From NCBI GenBank assembly GCA_000432575.1, contig HF996829.1, positions 62,001 to 126,000 of the forward strand: 64,000 nucleotides of DNA. Reading direction: 5' to 3'. This document shows positions 43,682 to 52,929 of this stretch, piece after piece. Numbering within the stretch: the first letter of the stretch is position 1; each line of letters begins with the position of its first letter. This stretch comes from Clostridium sp. CAG:762 (GTDB lineage: Bacteria > Bacillota_I > Bacilli_A > RF39 > UBA660). Made by a program: the position numbers and the translations under genes. The notes below the pieces were generated by a model, which had not been told where the DNA came from, did no database searches, and saw nothing but the letters and a program-made list of their open reading frames with translations.

Positions 43682-45400
43682 ATGAAGAGAAAATATATGA
43701 TATTAATTGTGTTATTTTTGTTAGTGCCTTGTGGTGTTAAAGCAGATTTATGTGAAGTAAAACAAGCTAACACTAAATATAAGTTTTGTTTGAAAACAGA
43801 TGCTAGATCTTGTTTTGAGACGGAAACTGATTTTCCTGATAATTTAGCTGATTATAATATTACTGAAACAAGATATTGTAAGAATAGTGGTTATGAGTTA
43901 AGAGATAATCTTTGTGTGCAAAAAGAAAATTGTGATAGTAGTTTAAAACCTGATGCTAATAGTGTTAATGTTGAACTTACGACGAAATCAGGAGTATGTA
44001 ATGCAGATGCCAAGTTAAATAAGGATTTTAGATTAGAACTTAAAGTTGGACAATATGCTTCTTGTGAGGGCCCTGTAGATTTAATATGTAAGGCTACCGT
44101 GTCAATTGATTCTAATTATAAATTTTATTTTAAGGATTACGAAAGTGGACAACCAATTAAATCGCTTGTTGATAGTAGTAAAAAAACTCAATATGCTGTG
44201 GGAACTGGAACAACATTTGATGTTATTTATGGAAGTAACATTAAGTATACAGTAAAGTACGATCAAGAAGTTATTAGGTACACTACAACTGGATGGAGTA
44301 CTTGTCAAAGTTGTAACACAGAGTGTTCACCTGACCCTAATCCACAACCTGATATTCCTAAAACTTGCTCAAACAAAATGAATGTAAGTGCAAGTCAAAT
44401 GGGTTGTACTACGACGTGTACAGATTATCCTTGTTGTGAATCTACAGGATATGGTGAAATTGATTGCCGAGAGAAGATGCAAATATCTGTTGATGCCATT
44501 GAGGCATCAAGTCCTTATGTAAAAGTAAAATATGTAAATACTGAAACTCCTACATCTAAGGGAAATGAGAAACAATATATGGGTGTTTTAAAAGATTCAG
44601 GGACTAAAAGTGATAATAGTAATAAGAGTGCTATGCAAAGTTTTTTATTTAATCCACCTAGTGCTTTCATTAATTTAAAAACAGGACAGATATTATATAA
44701 AGGAATTAATTATAATGGTCAAAATACTAATAGTTGGAAAGAGGTAACTCCTGGATATTATATACCTACTAATGCTATTCCACTTCAAAATAGTGTGGTA
44801 AGTACTGAAATTGGTGGGACTGCATATATAATTAAAGTTAATGGAAATGAATATAGAAAAATTGATGTAACAGGTAAACTTGATTGTGATTTTACAACTA
44901 AAATATCTGGATGTCCTTATCAAAGTTGTGGTGATGCTACTTGTAATCCAGAGACTGATCAGTATAAATGTTGTCGCAATAGTAATTACTTGCAAAAACA
45001 TCCTGATTATTATGTAAAATCGTGTGGAGGACAAGAGGATTATGTATATAGACAGATTGATTTAATGGATCCTTTTCCTAAAAGAAGTGCTGGGGAAAAT
45101 TGGCATGAATGGATTAATAATGAGGAAAATGTTAAGAAATTAAAAGAGAGTTTTGAAGGTGAACCTAATTATACTTTTGAACTTACTAATAATATGATTT
45201 CACGTATTAGAGAATATAATACAAATAAATCTAATTCTTATACATTATGGAATGAGATGAATAATGATGGTAGTTCCAATTTCTTGAAGGATGGAACAGC
45301 AAGTAGTATATCAATTGGAAATAATTTAAAAATTAATTCAAATTATTATTCAATTGGTTGTGGACCTAGCAATGAAACTAGGTATGAGTGGTGTAAATAA
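43682..45400 (+). CDS. Large cysteine-rich secreted protein, paralogue A
   Basis: A 572-residue protein with a signal peptide (about residues 1-21, ending V-K-A-D). The mature part has dozens of cysteines in clusters such as C-Q-S-C-N-T-E-C, C-T-T-T-C-T-D-Y-P-C-C and C-G-D-A-T-C-N-P. A proline-rich hinge near residue 220 (PDPNPQPDIPKTC) splits it into two halves. No membrane helix or sorting motif ends the chain (Y-E-W-C-K). It is clearly homologous along its whole length to the protein at 46263-48035. The pattern indicates a disulfide-stabilised extracellular protein, perhaps an adhesin or pilus-tip component of the Tad-like machine that follows. GGAGG precedes the ATG. Confidence 0.65.
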   Translation: MKRKYMILIVLFLLVPCGVKADLCEVKQANTKYKFCLKTDARSCFETETDFPDNLADYNITETRYCKNSGYELRDNLCVQKENCDSSLKPDANSVNVELTTKSGVCNADAKLNKDFRLELKVGQYASCEGPVDLICKATVSIDSNYKFYFKDYESGQPIKSLVDSSKKTQYAVGTGTTFDVIYGSNIKYTVKYDQEVIRYTTTGWSTCQSCNTECSPDPNPQPDIPKTCSNKMNVSASQMGCTTTCTDYPCCESTGYGEIDCREKMQISVDAIEASSPYVKVKYVNTETPTSKGNEKQYMGVLKDSGTKSDNSNKSAMQSFLFNPPSAFINLKTGQILYKGINYNGQNTNSWKEVTPGYYIPTNAIPLQNSVVSTEIGGTAYIIKVNGNEYRKIDVTGKLDCDFTTKISGCPYQSCGDATCNPETDQYKCCRNSNYLQKHPDYYVKSCGGQEDYVYRQIDLMDPFPKRSAGENWHEWINNEENVKKLKESFEGEPNYTFELTNNMISRIREYNTNKSNSYTLWNEMNNDGSSNFLKDGTASSISIGNNLKINSNYYSIGCGPSNETRYEWCK

Positions 45401-45417
45401 TATATTTGTTAAATTAA

Positions 45418-45441
45418 GGACATTTTATTTGTTCTTTTTTT
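45418..45441 (+). terminator. Terminator after the first cysteine-rich gene
   Basis: AAGGACA / TGTTCTT with one G-T pair, seven T following. Confidence 0.55.
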
Positions 45442-45503
45442 GTTTTAAGTATTAAAATCTTTAAAATTTTTTAGAAAAAGTTAACAAAATTGATTTTCGA
45501 TTA

Positions 45504-45532
45504 TTGACTATATTTTAAATTTAATATATACT
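45504..45532 (+). promoter_or_regulatory. Promoter of the main Tad-like operon
   Basis: TTGACT, 17-base spacer, TATACT, 29 bases before the first ATG. The genes from 45562 to 53913 follow with gaps of at most 37 bases. Confidence 0.75.
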
Positions 45533-45561
45533 TAAGATAGTATAGATAAAGGAGGTAGGCA

Positions 45562-46254
45562 ATGAGAAAAAAAATGTTAGTACTAATTATAATGCTTGTT
45601 ACTATCTTTGGTACTAAGTTAACTGTTTATGCGGCTTGTAATGAAGAAGAATCTAAGCAAATTCAAAGTAGATTAGATCAAATTAAGATTACTTATGAAC
45701 ATATTGAGGGTATGTTAGATTCTAATAATGAGTTAGTTAATGGTATTTTTAAAGTTAATATTACTGGTTTGACTGAAGGTCTTGTACTTTATAATCCTGA
45801 AAAAGATATTTTAATTGTTGGTAATGCTGATGGTAAGTTTACCAAATCAGGTTTTATTCATGGTACTTATGAATTTAAACTTTATCCATATGATTTAGAA
45901 TGTACTACAGCTTATCGTACTGTAAAGATTGATTTTCCTAGATATAATAGTTATTCTGATAGTTATTTGTGTAATGGAATTGATTCTACTAAATTTTTAC
46001 CTTGTAGCAAATGGTATGAATATGAACTAGATGAGAAGACATTTATGGCAAGATTAAAGGAATATAAAGATAGTGAAGCTAAAAAAAATCATAAAACCAC
46101 TGAAATTATTTCTAATACATTTAAAGATTTTGGTAAGAATTTTGTTAATTATTGGTATTTATATGTTATAGGTTTAGTTGTCGTTGTTTTAACTGTAGTA
46201 TTTATAATTAGATATTTAAATAAAAGAAAGAGAATAAACAGAAAATGGAAATAG
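45562..46254 (+). CDS. Secreted domain protein with C-terminal membrane anchor, first gene of the Tad-like operon
   Basis: A 230-residue protein with a signal peptide (about 1-22, ending T-V-Y-A-A-C). A beta-rich outside domain contains an SGFIHGTYEFKLYPYDLEC stretch and four cysteines. A C-terminal membrane helix (about 197-218) is followed by a basic tail (R-Y-L-N-K-R-K-R). That layout is typical of type I surface proteins. The tail lacks an LPxTG-like motif, so it is membrane-held and not a standard sortase substrate. AAAGGAGG precedes the ATG. No family is recognised. Its place at the head of the operon suggests a membrane dock for the cysteine-rich protein that follows. Confidence 0.55.
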   Translation: MRKKMLVLIIMLVTIFGTKLTVYAACNEEESKQIQSRLDQIKITYEHIEGMLDSNNELVNGIFKVNITGLTEGLVLYNPEKDILIVGNADGKFTKSGFIHGTYEFKLYPYDLECTTAYRTVKIDFPRYNSYSDSYLCNGIDSTKFLPCSKWYEYELDEKTFMARLKEYKDSEAKKNHKTTEIISNTFKDFGKNFVNYWYLYVIGLVVVVLTVVFIIRYLNKRKRINRKWK

Positions 46255-46262
46255 GTGATTAT

Positions 46263-48035
46263 GTGAGAGGAAAAGTTAAGATTGTTTCACTTTTAATTAT
46301 CTTGTGTTTATTACCTTTTACCGTACATGCTGCAATGTGTGAAAAGAAACAAGCCAATACTAAGTATAAGTTTTGTGTAAAATCTAATCCTACAGAATGT
46401 TTTGAAACTAATGCTGATTTTCCTGATGATCTTTCTCTTTATACAATTACAGAAACGAAGTATTGTAAAGATAGTGGTTATAAGTTGCAAGGTAATTTGT
46501 GCATTCAAACTACCAATTGTACTGAAGGTGTTGTAAGTGATTTTAATAATATTAATGTTGAATTAAAAACTAAATCAGGTGTGTGTAATGCCAATGCTGA
46601 TTTGAAGAAAGATTACCGTTTAGAATTAAAAGTAGGCGAGTATTCTTCTTGTAATGGTAAAATAAATTTAGTATGCAGAGCTACTGTGTCAATTGATTCT
46701 AATTATAATTTTTATTTCAAAGATTTCCAAAGTGGGCAACCAATCAAGTCTTTGGTTGATAGTTCAAGGAAGAATCAATATGCGGCTGGTACTGGTACTA
46801 CTTTCGAGGAAATCTATGGTAGTAATTTAAAGTATACTGTTAAATATGATCAGGATGTTATTGGTTATAGTACATCAGGATGGAGTACTTGTAGGGATTG
46901 TGAAACTACTTGTGTACCTGATCCTCCTCCTCATAGACCACCAGGTGGTGGTGGTGGCGGCGGGAAACCGTTTATACCTCCGTCTATACCTAAAACTTGC
47001 TCAACTACTTCGAATGATACAAGAGCTAGTCAAGTGGGGTGTAGCACGTCTTGTTGGAGTTATTCGTGCTGTGTTACTACTGGATGGAGTTCTGTTGATT
47101 GTCGTGATAAAATGAAAATTTCAATTGAAGCTATTGAAGCCTCAAATGGTGATGTTAAGGTAAAATATGTAAGTGCAGAGTCGCCTACATCTAAAGGAAA
47201 AGTTACACAAGACATGGGAGTATTAAGGGATGTTGGTACTGTTACTGATAATAGTAATAAGAGAGCATCACAAAGTTATAAGTTTAATGTTCCTAGTGCA
47301 TTTATTAATATTAAAAGTGGACAGGTATTATATAAAGGAATCAATTATAATGGACAAAGTACTAATACTTGGAAAGAGATAACTCCTGGGTATTATATAC
47401 CTGCTAATGCTTTACCTGAACAAGATAATTTTGTAAATACAGAAATTGGTGGTGTGGCATATATAATTAAAGTTAATGGGAACGAGTATAAAAGAATTAA
47501 TGTAACGGGCAAACTTGCTTGTGATTTTAGAACTAAATTATCAGGTTGCCCTTATCAAGATTGTGGTGATGCTACTTGTAATCCAAATAAGGATAAGTAT
47601 AAATGCTGTCGCAACACAAATTATTTAAAAACACATCCTAATTATTATGCTAATGTATGCTTAGCTCAAGAGAATTATGTTTACAGACAAATAAATTTGA
47701 CAGATCCTTTCCCTAGCCGTGTAGCTGGTGAGAATTGGAGTGAATGGATTAGTCAAGATAAGAATAAAAAACAATTAGCAAATAGTTTTGAAGGAGAACC
47801 TAATTATACTTTTGAACTTACTAATAATTTAATAACTAAAATTAAGGAATATAATGATAAAGATACTAATAGATATACGCTATGGAATGAAATGAATGAT
47901 GATGGAAGTTCTAATTTCTTAAAGGATGGAACATCAAGTAGTATATCAATTGGAAATAATTTAAAATCAAATTCAACATACTATTCACTCGGTTGTGGAC
48001 CTAGTAATGTTGAGGAATATGGATGGTGTAAATAA
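46263..48035 (+). CDS. Large cysteine-rich secreted protein, paralogue B
   Basis: A 590-residue paralogue of the product of 43682-45400, with the same signal peptide type (ending V-H-A-A-M-C), the same cysteine clusters and the same ending (Y-G-W-C-K). The hinge is longer and contains a Pro-rich part and a run of seven glycines (PPGGGGGGGKPFIPPS), encoded by a slippage-prone GGT/GGC repeat. The start is taken as GTG 46263, six bases after AGGTGATTAT. An ATG at 46245 overlaps the upstream gene and would lengthen the signal peptide. The stop overlaps the start of the next gene (TAATG). A role as a major surface or tip protein of the Tad-like system is inferred. Confidence 0.62.
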   Translation: MRGKVKIVSLLIILCLLPFTVHAAMCEKKQANTKYKFCVKSNPTECFETNADFPDDLSLYTITETKYCKDSGYKLQGNLCIQTTNCTEGVVSDFNNINVELKTKSGVCNANADLKKDYRLELKVGEYSSCNGKINLVCRATVSIDSNYNFYFKDFQSGQPIKSLVDSSRKNQYAAGTGTTFEEIYGSNLKYTVKYDQDVIGYSTSGWSTCRDCETTCVPDPPPHRPPGGGGGGGKPFIPPSIPKTCSTTSNDTRASQVGCSTSCWSYSCCVTTGWSSVDCRDKMKISIEAIEASNGDVKVKYVSAESPTSKGKVTQDMGVLRDVGTVTDNSNKRASQSYKFNVPSAFINIKSGQVLYKGINYNGQSTNTWKEITPGYYIPANALPEQDNFVNTEIGGVAYIIKVNGNEYKRINVTGKLACDFRTKLSGCPYQDCGDATCNPNKDKYKCCRNTNYLKTHPNYYANVCLAQENYVYRQINLTDPFPSRVAGENWSEWISQDKNKKQLANSFEGEPNYTFELTNNLITKIKEYNDKDTNRYTLWNEMNDDGSSNFLKDGTSSSISIGNNLKSNSTYYSLGCGPSNVEEYGWCK

Positions 48036-48442
48036 TGAAATGGTCGTTTGCAATTGCGGGTGTAGTAATCGCAGGGTTAATAGGACTTGCTATAATAATG
48101 CTTTTTCAAAATATTACTACAAATAATGAACAAGATTATTACTTGTTAAAAGAAGTTGCTGAGGCAGCAATGACAGAATCAGTAGATGTGGCTTATTATA
48201 GGACTACTGGAGAAATAAAAATAAGTGAGCAAAAGTTTGTGGAAAACTTTATAAGAAGGTATGCGGAGGTAGCATCATTTAATGCTAATGGATATAAAAT
48301 AGAATTTTATGATATTATGGAAGTACCACCTAAAGCTAGTATTAGAGTAACTTCTAAGAGTGATGCTTATAAGATAACCACTGATGCTCAAAATTTTGAT
48401 ATAGTAAATGAACTTAATGCTATATTAGAAACTGTTTATTAA
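48035..48442 (+). CDS. Pseudopilin-like single-helix protein (DUF5411-like)
   Basis: A 135-residue protein with an N-terminal hydrophobic helix (about residues 5-24) and a soluble domain of about 105 residues (NEQDYYLLKEVAEAAMTESV and later Y-K-I-E-F-Y-D-I-M-E). The layout, a short start, one helix and an alpha/beta domain, resembles TadE/pseudopilin-like or DUF5411 proteins found in Tad-type loci of Bacilli. It is translationally coupled to the cysteine-rich gene (TAATG). Its location before cpaB suggests a minor subunit of the filament. Confidence 0.55.
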   Translation: MKWSFAIAGVVIAGLIGLAIIMLFQNITTNNEQDYYLLKEVAEAAMTESVDVAYYRTTGEIKISEQKFVENFIRRYAEVASFNANGYKIEFYDIMEVPPKASIRVTSKSDAYKITTDAQNFDIVNELNAILETVY

Positions 48443-48454
48443 GGAGGAAAAAAT

Positions 48455-49258
48455 ATGAACAATTTAATGACATCTATTAAAAGATTTTTAAGTAATAAAA
48501 ATACTGTTACAATTATTGGTGTGCTTATTTGTATACTGGTTTTATATGTAGGGTATAATTTTAGAATTAAACAAGCTATACAACCAATTAGGGTACCTTA
48601 TGCTAATCAGGTTATTCAACCTAGAACTTTAATTACTGAAGATATGATATCATATACTGAGGTACCACCAAGTTATTTAAAAGGGAAATATATTGCATCT
48701 AGTTCTTTAATAATTGGTAAATATTCTAATTATAATACGATTATTCCTGAAGGTAGTTTGTTCTATTCTGATGCGGTAATTAATGAAAGAGATTTACCTG
48801 ATTCAGCATTTACTAATATTCCTACAGGTTATACTGTATATAATTTTCCTGTTACTATGACCACTACTTATGGTAATTCAATGTATCCAGGCAATTATAT
48901 CAATTTATATTTTAAAGCTGTTGATGATACTGGTAAAATTATTTTTGGTAAGTTAATTAGTAATATTGAAATATTAGATGTTAAAGATAGTTCAGGTAGA
49001 CACGTATTTGAAAATACTGGTGAGGCCAGAACTCCAGCATTTATTATCTTTGCTGTACCTGAAGATGTGCATTTATTAATTAGAAAAGCAATGTATTTAA
49101 CAAAAGTATCAGCTGAATTAATACCTGTACCTAATACAGAAGTAATCACAGAAGAAGACACAGTAGAAGTTAGTAGTGCTACAATTAAAGAGTTTGTTTT
49201 AAGTAAAACTCAACTATTAAATGAAGATTTATTAAGTGCGTCAACTGATACAGAATAA
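48455..49258 (+). CDS. CpaB/RcpC-like SAF-domain protein of the Tad system
   Basis: A 267-residue protein with an N-terminal membrane helix (about 17-32) and an outside region containing a SAF/antifreeze-like domain: I-R-V-P-Y-A-N-Q-V-I, P-R-T-L-I-T-E-D-M-I, then I-I-G-K-Y. A second domain (PGNYINLYFKAVDDTGKIIF and FIIFAVPEDVHLLI) matches CpaB. In Gram-negative Tad systems CpaB works with the secretin; in Gram-positives it probably guides the pilus across the wall. AAGGAGG precedes the ATG. The cpaF gene follows 12 bases downstream. Confidence 0.8.
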   Translation: MNNLMTSIKRFLSNKNTVTIIGVLICILVLYVGYNFRIKQAIQPIRVPYANQVIQPRTLITEDMISYTEVPPSYLKGKYIASSSLIIGKYSNYNTIIPEGSLFYSDAVINERDLPDSAFTNIPTGYTVYNFPVTMTTTYGNSMYPGNYINLYFKAVDDTGKIIFGKLISNIEILDVKDSSGRHVFENTGEARTPAFIIFAVPEDVHLLIRKAMYLTKVSAELIPVPNTEVITEEDTVEVSSATIKEFVLSKTQLLNEDLLSASTDTE

Positions 49259-49270
49259 GTGGGTGATATA

Positions 49271-50518
49271 ATGGATGGATTTTTCAACCAGATAGATTTT
49301 GGACCTTTAAAACAATTTTTGGATAATGATGATATCACAGATATTTCCTATAGTAATGGTGGACAAGTGTGGTTAAAAACTTTATCTAAAGGTGTATTTA
49401 GAGTAGAAGTGCCAGAAATTAATAATGCCTTAATTGAAAAAATTGCATTTCAGTGTTCAAATGCGATGGGTAAAAGTTTTAATATGGCTAATCCATTTTT
49501 AGATGCTGAATCGACGGAACTTCGTATGAATTTCGTTCATGATTCAATTGCAAGAAATGGTATTGCTTTATTAATACGTAAAACTCCTGCAAAAATAAGA
49601 TTACAAAAAGACAAAATCATTGAAGAAAATTATATTTCTTTGGACATTCATGATTTTTTGATTAAATGTGTTCATGGACACTGCAATATAATTGTTAGCG
49701 GTGAAACTGGTAGTGGTAAAACGGAATTTGTTAAGTATTTAGCAGCGCATACGTTAGAAAATGAAAAAATTATTACTATTGAGGATACATTGGAATTACA
49801 CTTAGATAAGATTTTTCCACATCGTGATATTGTAGCAATGAAGACTAATAATATAGCCAGTTATACTGATATATTAGTAACTTGTATGAGACAGAATCCA
49901 AGATGGATATTACTATCTGAGGTTCGTAGTGCGGAGGCTGTGATGGCAGTTCGTAATTCGATATCTTCTGGTCATAACATTTTATCTACAATTCATGCTG
50001 ATAAGGCTGCTTCAATACCTGTGCGTATGTATAGTTTACTTGAAACTAATCAAGATATTGATCAATTTTTAAGAAGTATACATCGTTATGTGCAATTAGG
50101 AGTACATATTAGAGGATATTATAGTCCTCAGTTAAAGAGGTTTCAACGTGAAGTATGTGAGGTAGAGGAATTTTATGTTGATGATATAACTAATGAAGCT
50201 AAAACTAATTGTTTATATCGTAAAACTATGGAAGGACAAATTATATTACAAAATCCAACTAAGTATTTGAGAGAATATTTAGAAAGTCAGGGTGTTATTA
50301 TTGATGAAAATGTTTTGGTAAAAGGAAATGCTAGTCAAGAACAGGATATTGTTAATAAAACTATTGTGAATACTGAAGGTTTAAATAATGTTAGTGGTAA
50401 TGTTGGTTATCAAAATCAGCCTATAGTTAATGCTCAAGAACCTCAGGTAAATAATCAAAATTTTGTTAATATGTCTTATGTTAATAGTGTTCAATCTGGA
50501 ATAAACAATAATGTATAG
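49271..50518 (+). CDS. cpaF: CpaF/TadA-type secretion ATPase
   Basis: Cytoplasmic hexameric ATPase of the VirB11/GspE superfamily that powers pilus assembly. It has 415 residues. The Walker A site is GETGSGKT at 144-151. The Asp box is IITIEDTLELHL, the Walker B-type segment is W-I-L-L-S-E-V-R (the acidic residue is Glu), and the His box is GHNILSTIHADKAA. A low-complexity tail of about 80 residues rich in Asn, Gln and Val follows the ATPase core. The start at 49271 follows GGGTGATA; an earlier GTG overlaps it. It is the energy source for the TadB/TadC platform encoded next. Confidence 0.93.
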   Translation: MDGFFNQIDFGPLKQFLDNDDITDISYSNGGQVWLKTLSKGVFRVEVPEINNALIEKIAFQCSNAMGKSFNMANPFLDAESTELRMNFVHDSIARNGIALLIRKTPAKIRLQKDKIIEENYISLDIHDFLIKCVHGHCNIIVSGETGSGKTEFVKYLAAHTLENEKIITIEDTLELHLDKIFPHRDIVAMKTNNIASYTDILVTCMRQNPRWILLSEVRSAEAVMAVRNSISSGHNILSTIHADKAASIPVRMYSLLETNQDIDQFLRSIHRYVQLGVHIRGYYSPQLKRFQREVCEVEEFYVDDITNEAKTNCLYRKTMEGQIILQNPTKYLREYLESQGVIIDENVLVKGNASQEQDIVNKTIVNTEGLNNVSGNVGYQNQPIVNAQEPQVNNQNFVNMSYVNSVQSGINNNV

Positions 50519-50532
50519 AAAGTAGGTGTCGT

Positions 50533-51426
50533 ATGGAATTTATAATTATTGGAGTTATATTACTATTTATTTTCATGTATCGTGTAAATAAAGGAGAAAA
50601 CGTTTATAAATTCATTGTAAAACAAGTTGGTGTTGCTTATGATATGTATGCTCCTTATTCTTTCAAAGTAATGCGTGAAAAAGTTAAAGAATTAGGTCAA
50701 GAATACACGGTAAGGCAATATACTGTTCAAGTTGTTGTTTTTGCAGGAATTGCTTCTGTAGTTGGTTATTTATATAATTATAATTTAATTATTACTATTA
50801 TATATGTTATTGTGGCGGTTTCAATGATACCTTATATTACATATTTGAGATGTAAAAGGATTTATAGTGAATACATATTTGAGCAAATACAGGTGTATAC
50901 TACTAACGTTATTATGGAATTTCAAACTACTAATGCATTTGTAAAATCTTTAGAAGGTGTTGCATCTTCTGGGGTACTTGAAGATCCTGTCTTGTCTGAT
51001 GTAAAAACGATGATAAGTTTATCTTATGAAAATGGTGATATATATGAATCTATTCGCTATATGAACGAGAAATATCCATTTTATGTAGTAAAAAATATGC
51101 ATCAATTATTTTTACAGGTAACCAAAGAGGGCGCAAAAGATACACGTGAAACTTTTGAGAATATGCTTGATGATATTGATATGCTTGTTGAAAATGTTTA
51201 TCGTGATAGATTAGATCGTCAAAATTTCCATAAGCAATTCTTACAATATGGTGTAGTACTTTATGCAATAATTATGTTAATTCAGTTATTACTTGGTGTT
51301 GATAGTTATATTGATATGTTGGATAATATTATTGTTAGAATATTAGTTAATTTAATTATTATTATAAATAGTTACTTTCTTCTGAGTGGAGAAAAATATT
51401 ATAACGAGAATGTAGGTGCTGAATAA
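50533..51426 (+). CDS. tadB: TadB-like inner-membrane platform protein
   Basis: A 297-residue type II secretion F (GspF) domain protein: one N-terminal helix (2-16), two helices near 72-105, a long cytoplasmic stretch (about 110-235) and two C-terminal helices. The cytoplasmic stretch contains FEQIQVYTTNVIMEFQTTNA and YPFYVVKNMHQLF. Together with TadC it should form the membrane platform on which CpaF acts. GTAGGTG precedes the ATG. The stop overlaps the next start (TAATG). Confidence 0.8.
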   Translation: MEFIIIGVILLFIFMYRVNKGENVYKFIVKQVGVAYDMYAPYSFKVMREKVKELGQEYTVRQYTVQVVVFAGIASVVGYLYNYNLIITIIYVIVAVSMIPYITYLRCKRIYSEYIFEQIQVYTTNVIMEFQTTNAFVKSLEGVASSGVLEDPVLSDVKTMISLSYENGDIYESIRYMNEKYPFYVVKNMHQLFLQVTKEGAKDTRETFENMLDDIDMLVENVYRDRLDRQNFHKQFLQYGVVLYAIIMLIQLLLGVDSYIDMLDNIIVRILVNLIIIINSYFLLSGEKYYNENVGAE

Positions 51427-52208
51427 TGGAAATATTAATAGTAGCAATCGTTATACTATTTATAATGGAGTATAGTAAAAAGATAGATTCAAATAAATTT
51501 TTTAATGAGAGTAAAAAACATTTAAATATTTTAAAAGAAGATGACTATGAGTTTTTGCTTAGAGCTAAGTATGGTGAGAAAGCTGCGCCAGATTATGCTT
51601 TTTCCAGAAGAATTAGGAATGGTATAGTAGTTACTTTAGTTTTAATTTGTGTATTTTTGTCAAAACTTAGTTTTATAAATGTTTTAGCGGCTTTTATAGT
51701 AGGATATTTGATATTTAAAAGTGAATATCGCGAATTAAAAAGATATTATAAAGTACATTTGCATGAAATCAATATGTTACTTCCTTATTATTTAAAGAAT
51801 ATCGAGATTTTAATTCATCATTATACTGTACCTGTGGCTCTTGCTAAATCAATTGATGATGCTCCTGATATATTTAAACCAGGACTAAAAACTTTAATTG
51901 ATAGGATTAATGCTGGTGATTCAACAATTGATCCGTATATGGATTTTGCTAAGGAATATCCTGTTAGAGATTCAATGCGTATGATGAGACTTTTATATCG
52001 TTTAAGTTTAGGTGCTCAAGAGAATAAACATGAACAATTACTTACTTTTTCTAAGAGCATTAGTAATTTACAAAGTAAATCGAGAGAGCAAAAATATAAA
52101 GATCGTTTAAGTAAGATGGAAAATAAAACTATGACGATGTTAGTATGCACTGGTGGAGGTGCAATGATACTTTTATTAATTTCAATATTTATGATGATGA
52201 GTCGTTAA
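51426..52208 (+). CDS. tadC: TadC-like inner-membrane platform protein
   Basis: A 260-residue partner of TadB with one N-terminal helix (2-16), a helical pair near 58-98, a cytoplasmic domain (LHEINMLLPYYLKNIEILIH, then the MRMMRLLYRLSLGAQENKHE region) and a C-terminal helix (about 237-256). The order TadB-TadC after CpaF is that of tad loci generally. Coupling to tadB by an overlapping TAATG favours equal amounts of the two. Confidence 0.78.
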   Translation: MEILIVAIVILFIMEYSKKIDSNKFFNESKKHLNILKEDDYEFLLRAKYGEKAAPDYAFSRRIRNGIVVTLVLICVFLSKLSFINVLAAFIVGYLIFKSEYRELKRYYKVHLHEINMLLPYYLKNIEILIHHYTVPVALAKSIDDAPDIFKPGLKTLIDRINAGDSTIDPYMDFAKEYPVRDSMRMMRLLYRLSLGAQENKHEQLLTFSKSISNLQSKSREQKYKDRLSKMENKTMTMLVCTGGGAMILLLISIFMMMSR

Positions 52209-52245
52209 AGTTGAGATAATAGATTATTGAAGGGAGGTGCTTTTA

Positions 52246-52464
52246 ATGAAAGAAGCGACAGGTGAATTAAATATGACGGTTATTACTATAGTTGCTATTG
52301 CTGTTATAGCTGGTATTATGGCATTAATGTGGCCAACTATTACTAGAACTATTCAATCTTCTTGGGGAAGTACAGGTAGAAATGCTTGTGAAAATCAACA
52401 AGGTTGTTCTTGGGTAGAAAATGGTGATTCAGGATCATGTGTATGTACAGGACAAGCGGGATAA
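52246..52464 (+). CDS. Flp-like small pilin
   Basis: A 72-residue protein. The lead MKEATGELN precedes a long hydrophobic helix (NMTVITIVAIAVIAGIMALM) and a short soluble end with four cysteines. A Gly followed by a hydrophobic helix is the Flp/Tad prepilin pattern, and processing after the Gly is plausible. No prepilin peptidase (TadV/CpaA) gene is visible in the window. AGGGAGG precedes the ATG by eight bases. As the smallest membrane subunit placed after the TadB/TadC platform, it is a candidate for the main filament subunit; the VirB2-like protein at 53981 is the other. Confidence 0.65.
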   Translation: MKEATGELNMTVITIVAIAVIAGIMALMWPTITRTIQSSWGSTGRNACENQQGCSWVENGDSGSCVCTGQAG

Positions 52465-52498
52465 TTAAATTTAGATTTTTCTTAGGAAGGTGATATAA

Positions 52499-52918
52499 AT
52501 GAGAGATGCATTTGGTGGAGCATTTATGATTAAGGTAATGCTTATATTCTTAGGAATATATATTGCTTTTATGGCAGTTGCCTTGAATTATGCCAAAGCA
52601 TTTAGGGTAAAAAATCAGATAATTAATATTATTGAGCAATATGAGGGTTATGAGAAAAAGGCTTCTGATAATACTGAAGTTAAAGATATAATTGGCTCAT
52701 ATTTAGATAATATGGGATATAATGTTCAAATACAGTGTAATGGTGTTAGTCAAACTAATAGTTGTGATACTAGAGGATATCGTGTAGAAAGGATAGATAC
52801 TAGTAAAGGAACTTATTATGCTGTTGAAACTTATATTAGATTAGAATTGCCATTTTTAAATATTAATATTACTATTCCTATTAATGGTGAAACAAAAGTA
52901 ATTAAGACGTTATCTTAG
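52499..52918 (+). CDS. TadE-like minor pseudopilin
   Basis: A 139-residue protein with an N-terminal helix (about 8-32, FMIKVMLIFLGIYIAFMAVA) after a short lead, and a soluble beta-rich domain with two cysteines (Q-C-N-G and S-C-D-T). TadE/TadF proteins have this design and join the filament as minor subunits. The F-G-G-A-F-M lead with a Gly before the helix could be a prepilin cleavage site. AGGAAGGTG precedes the ATG. The next gene follows 11 bases downstream. Confidence 0.6.
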   Translation: MRDAFGGAFMIKVMLIFLGIYIAFMAVALNYAKAFRVKNQIINIIEQYEGYEKKASDNTEVKDIIGSYLDNMGYNVQIQCNGVSQTNSCDTRGYRVERIDTSKGTYYAVETYIRLELPFLNINITIPINGETKVIKTLS

Positions 52919-52929
52919 GAGGAAAGAAT

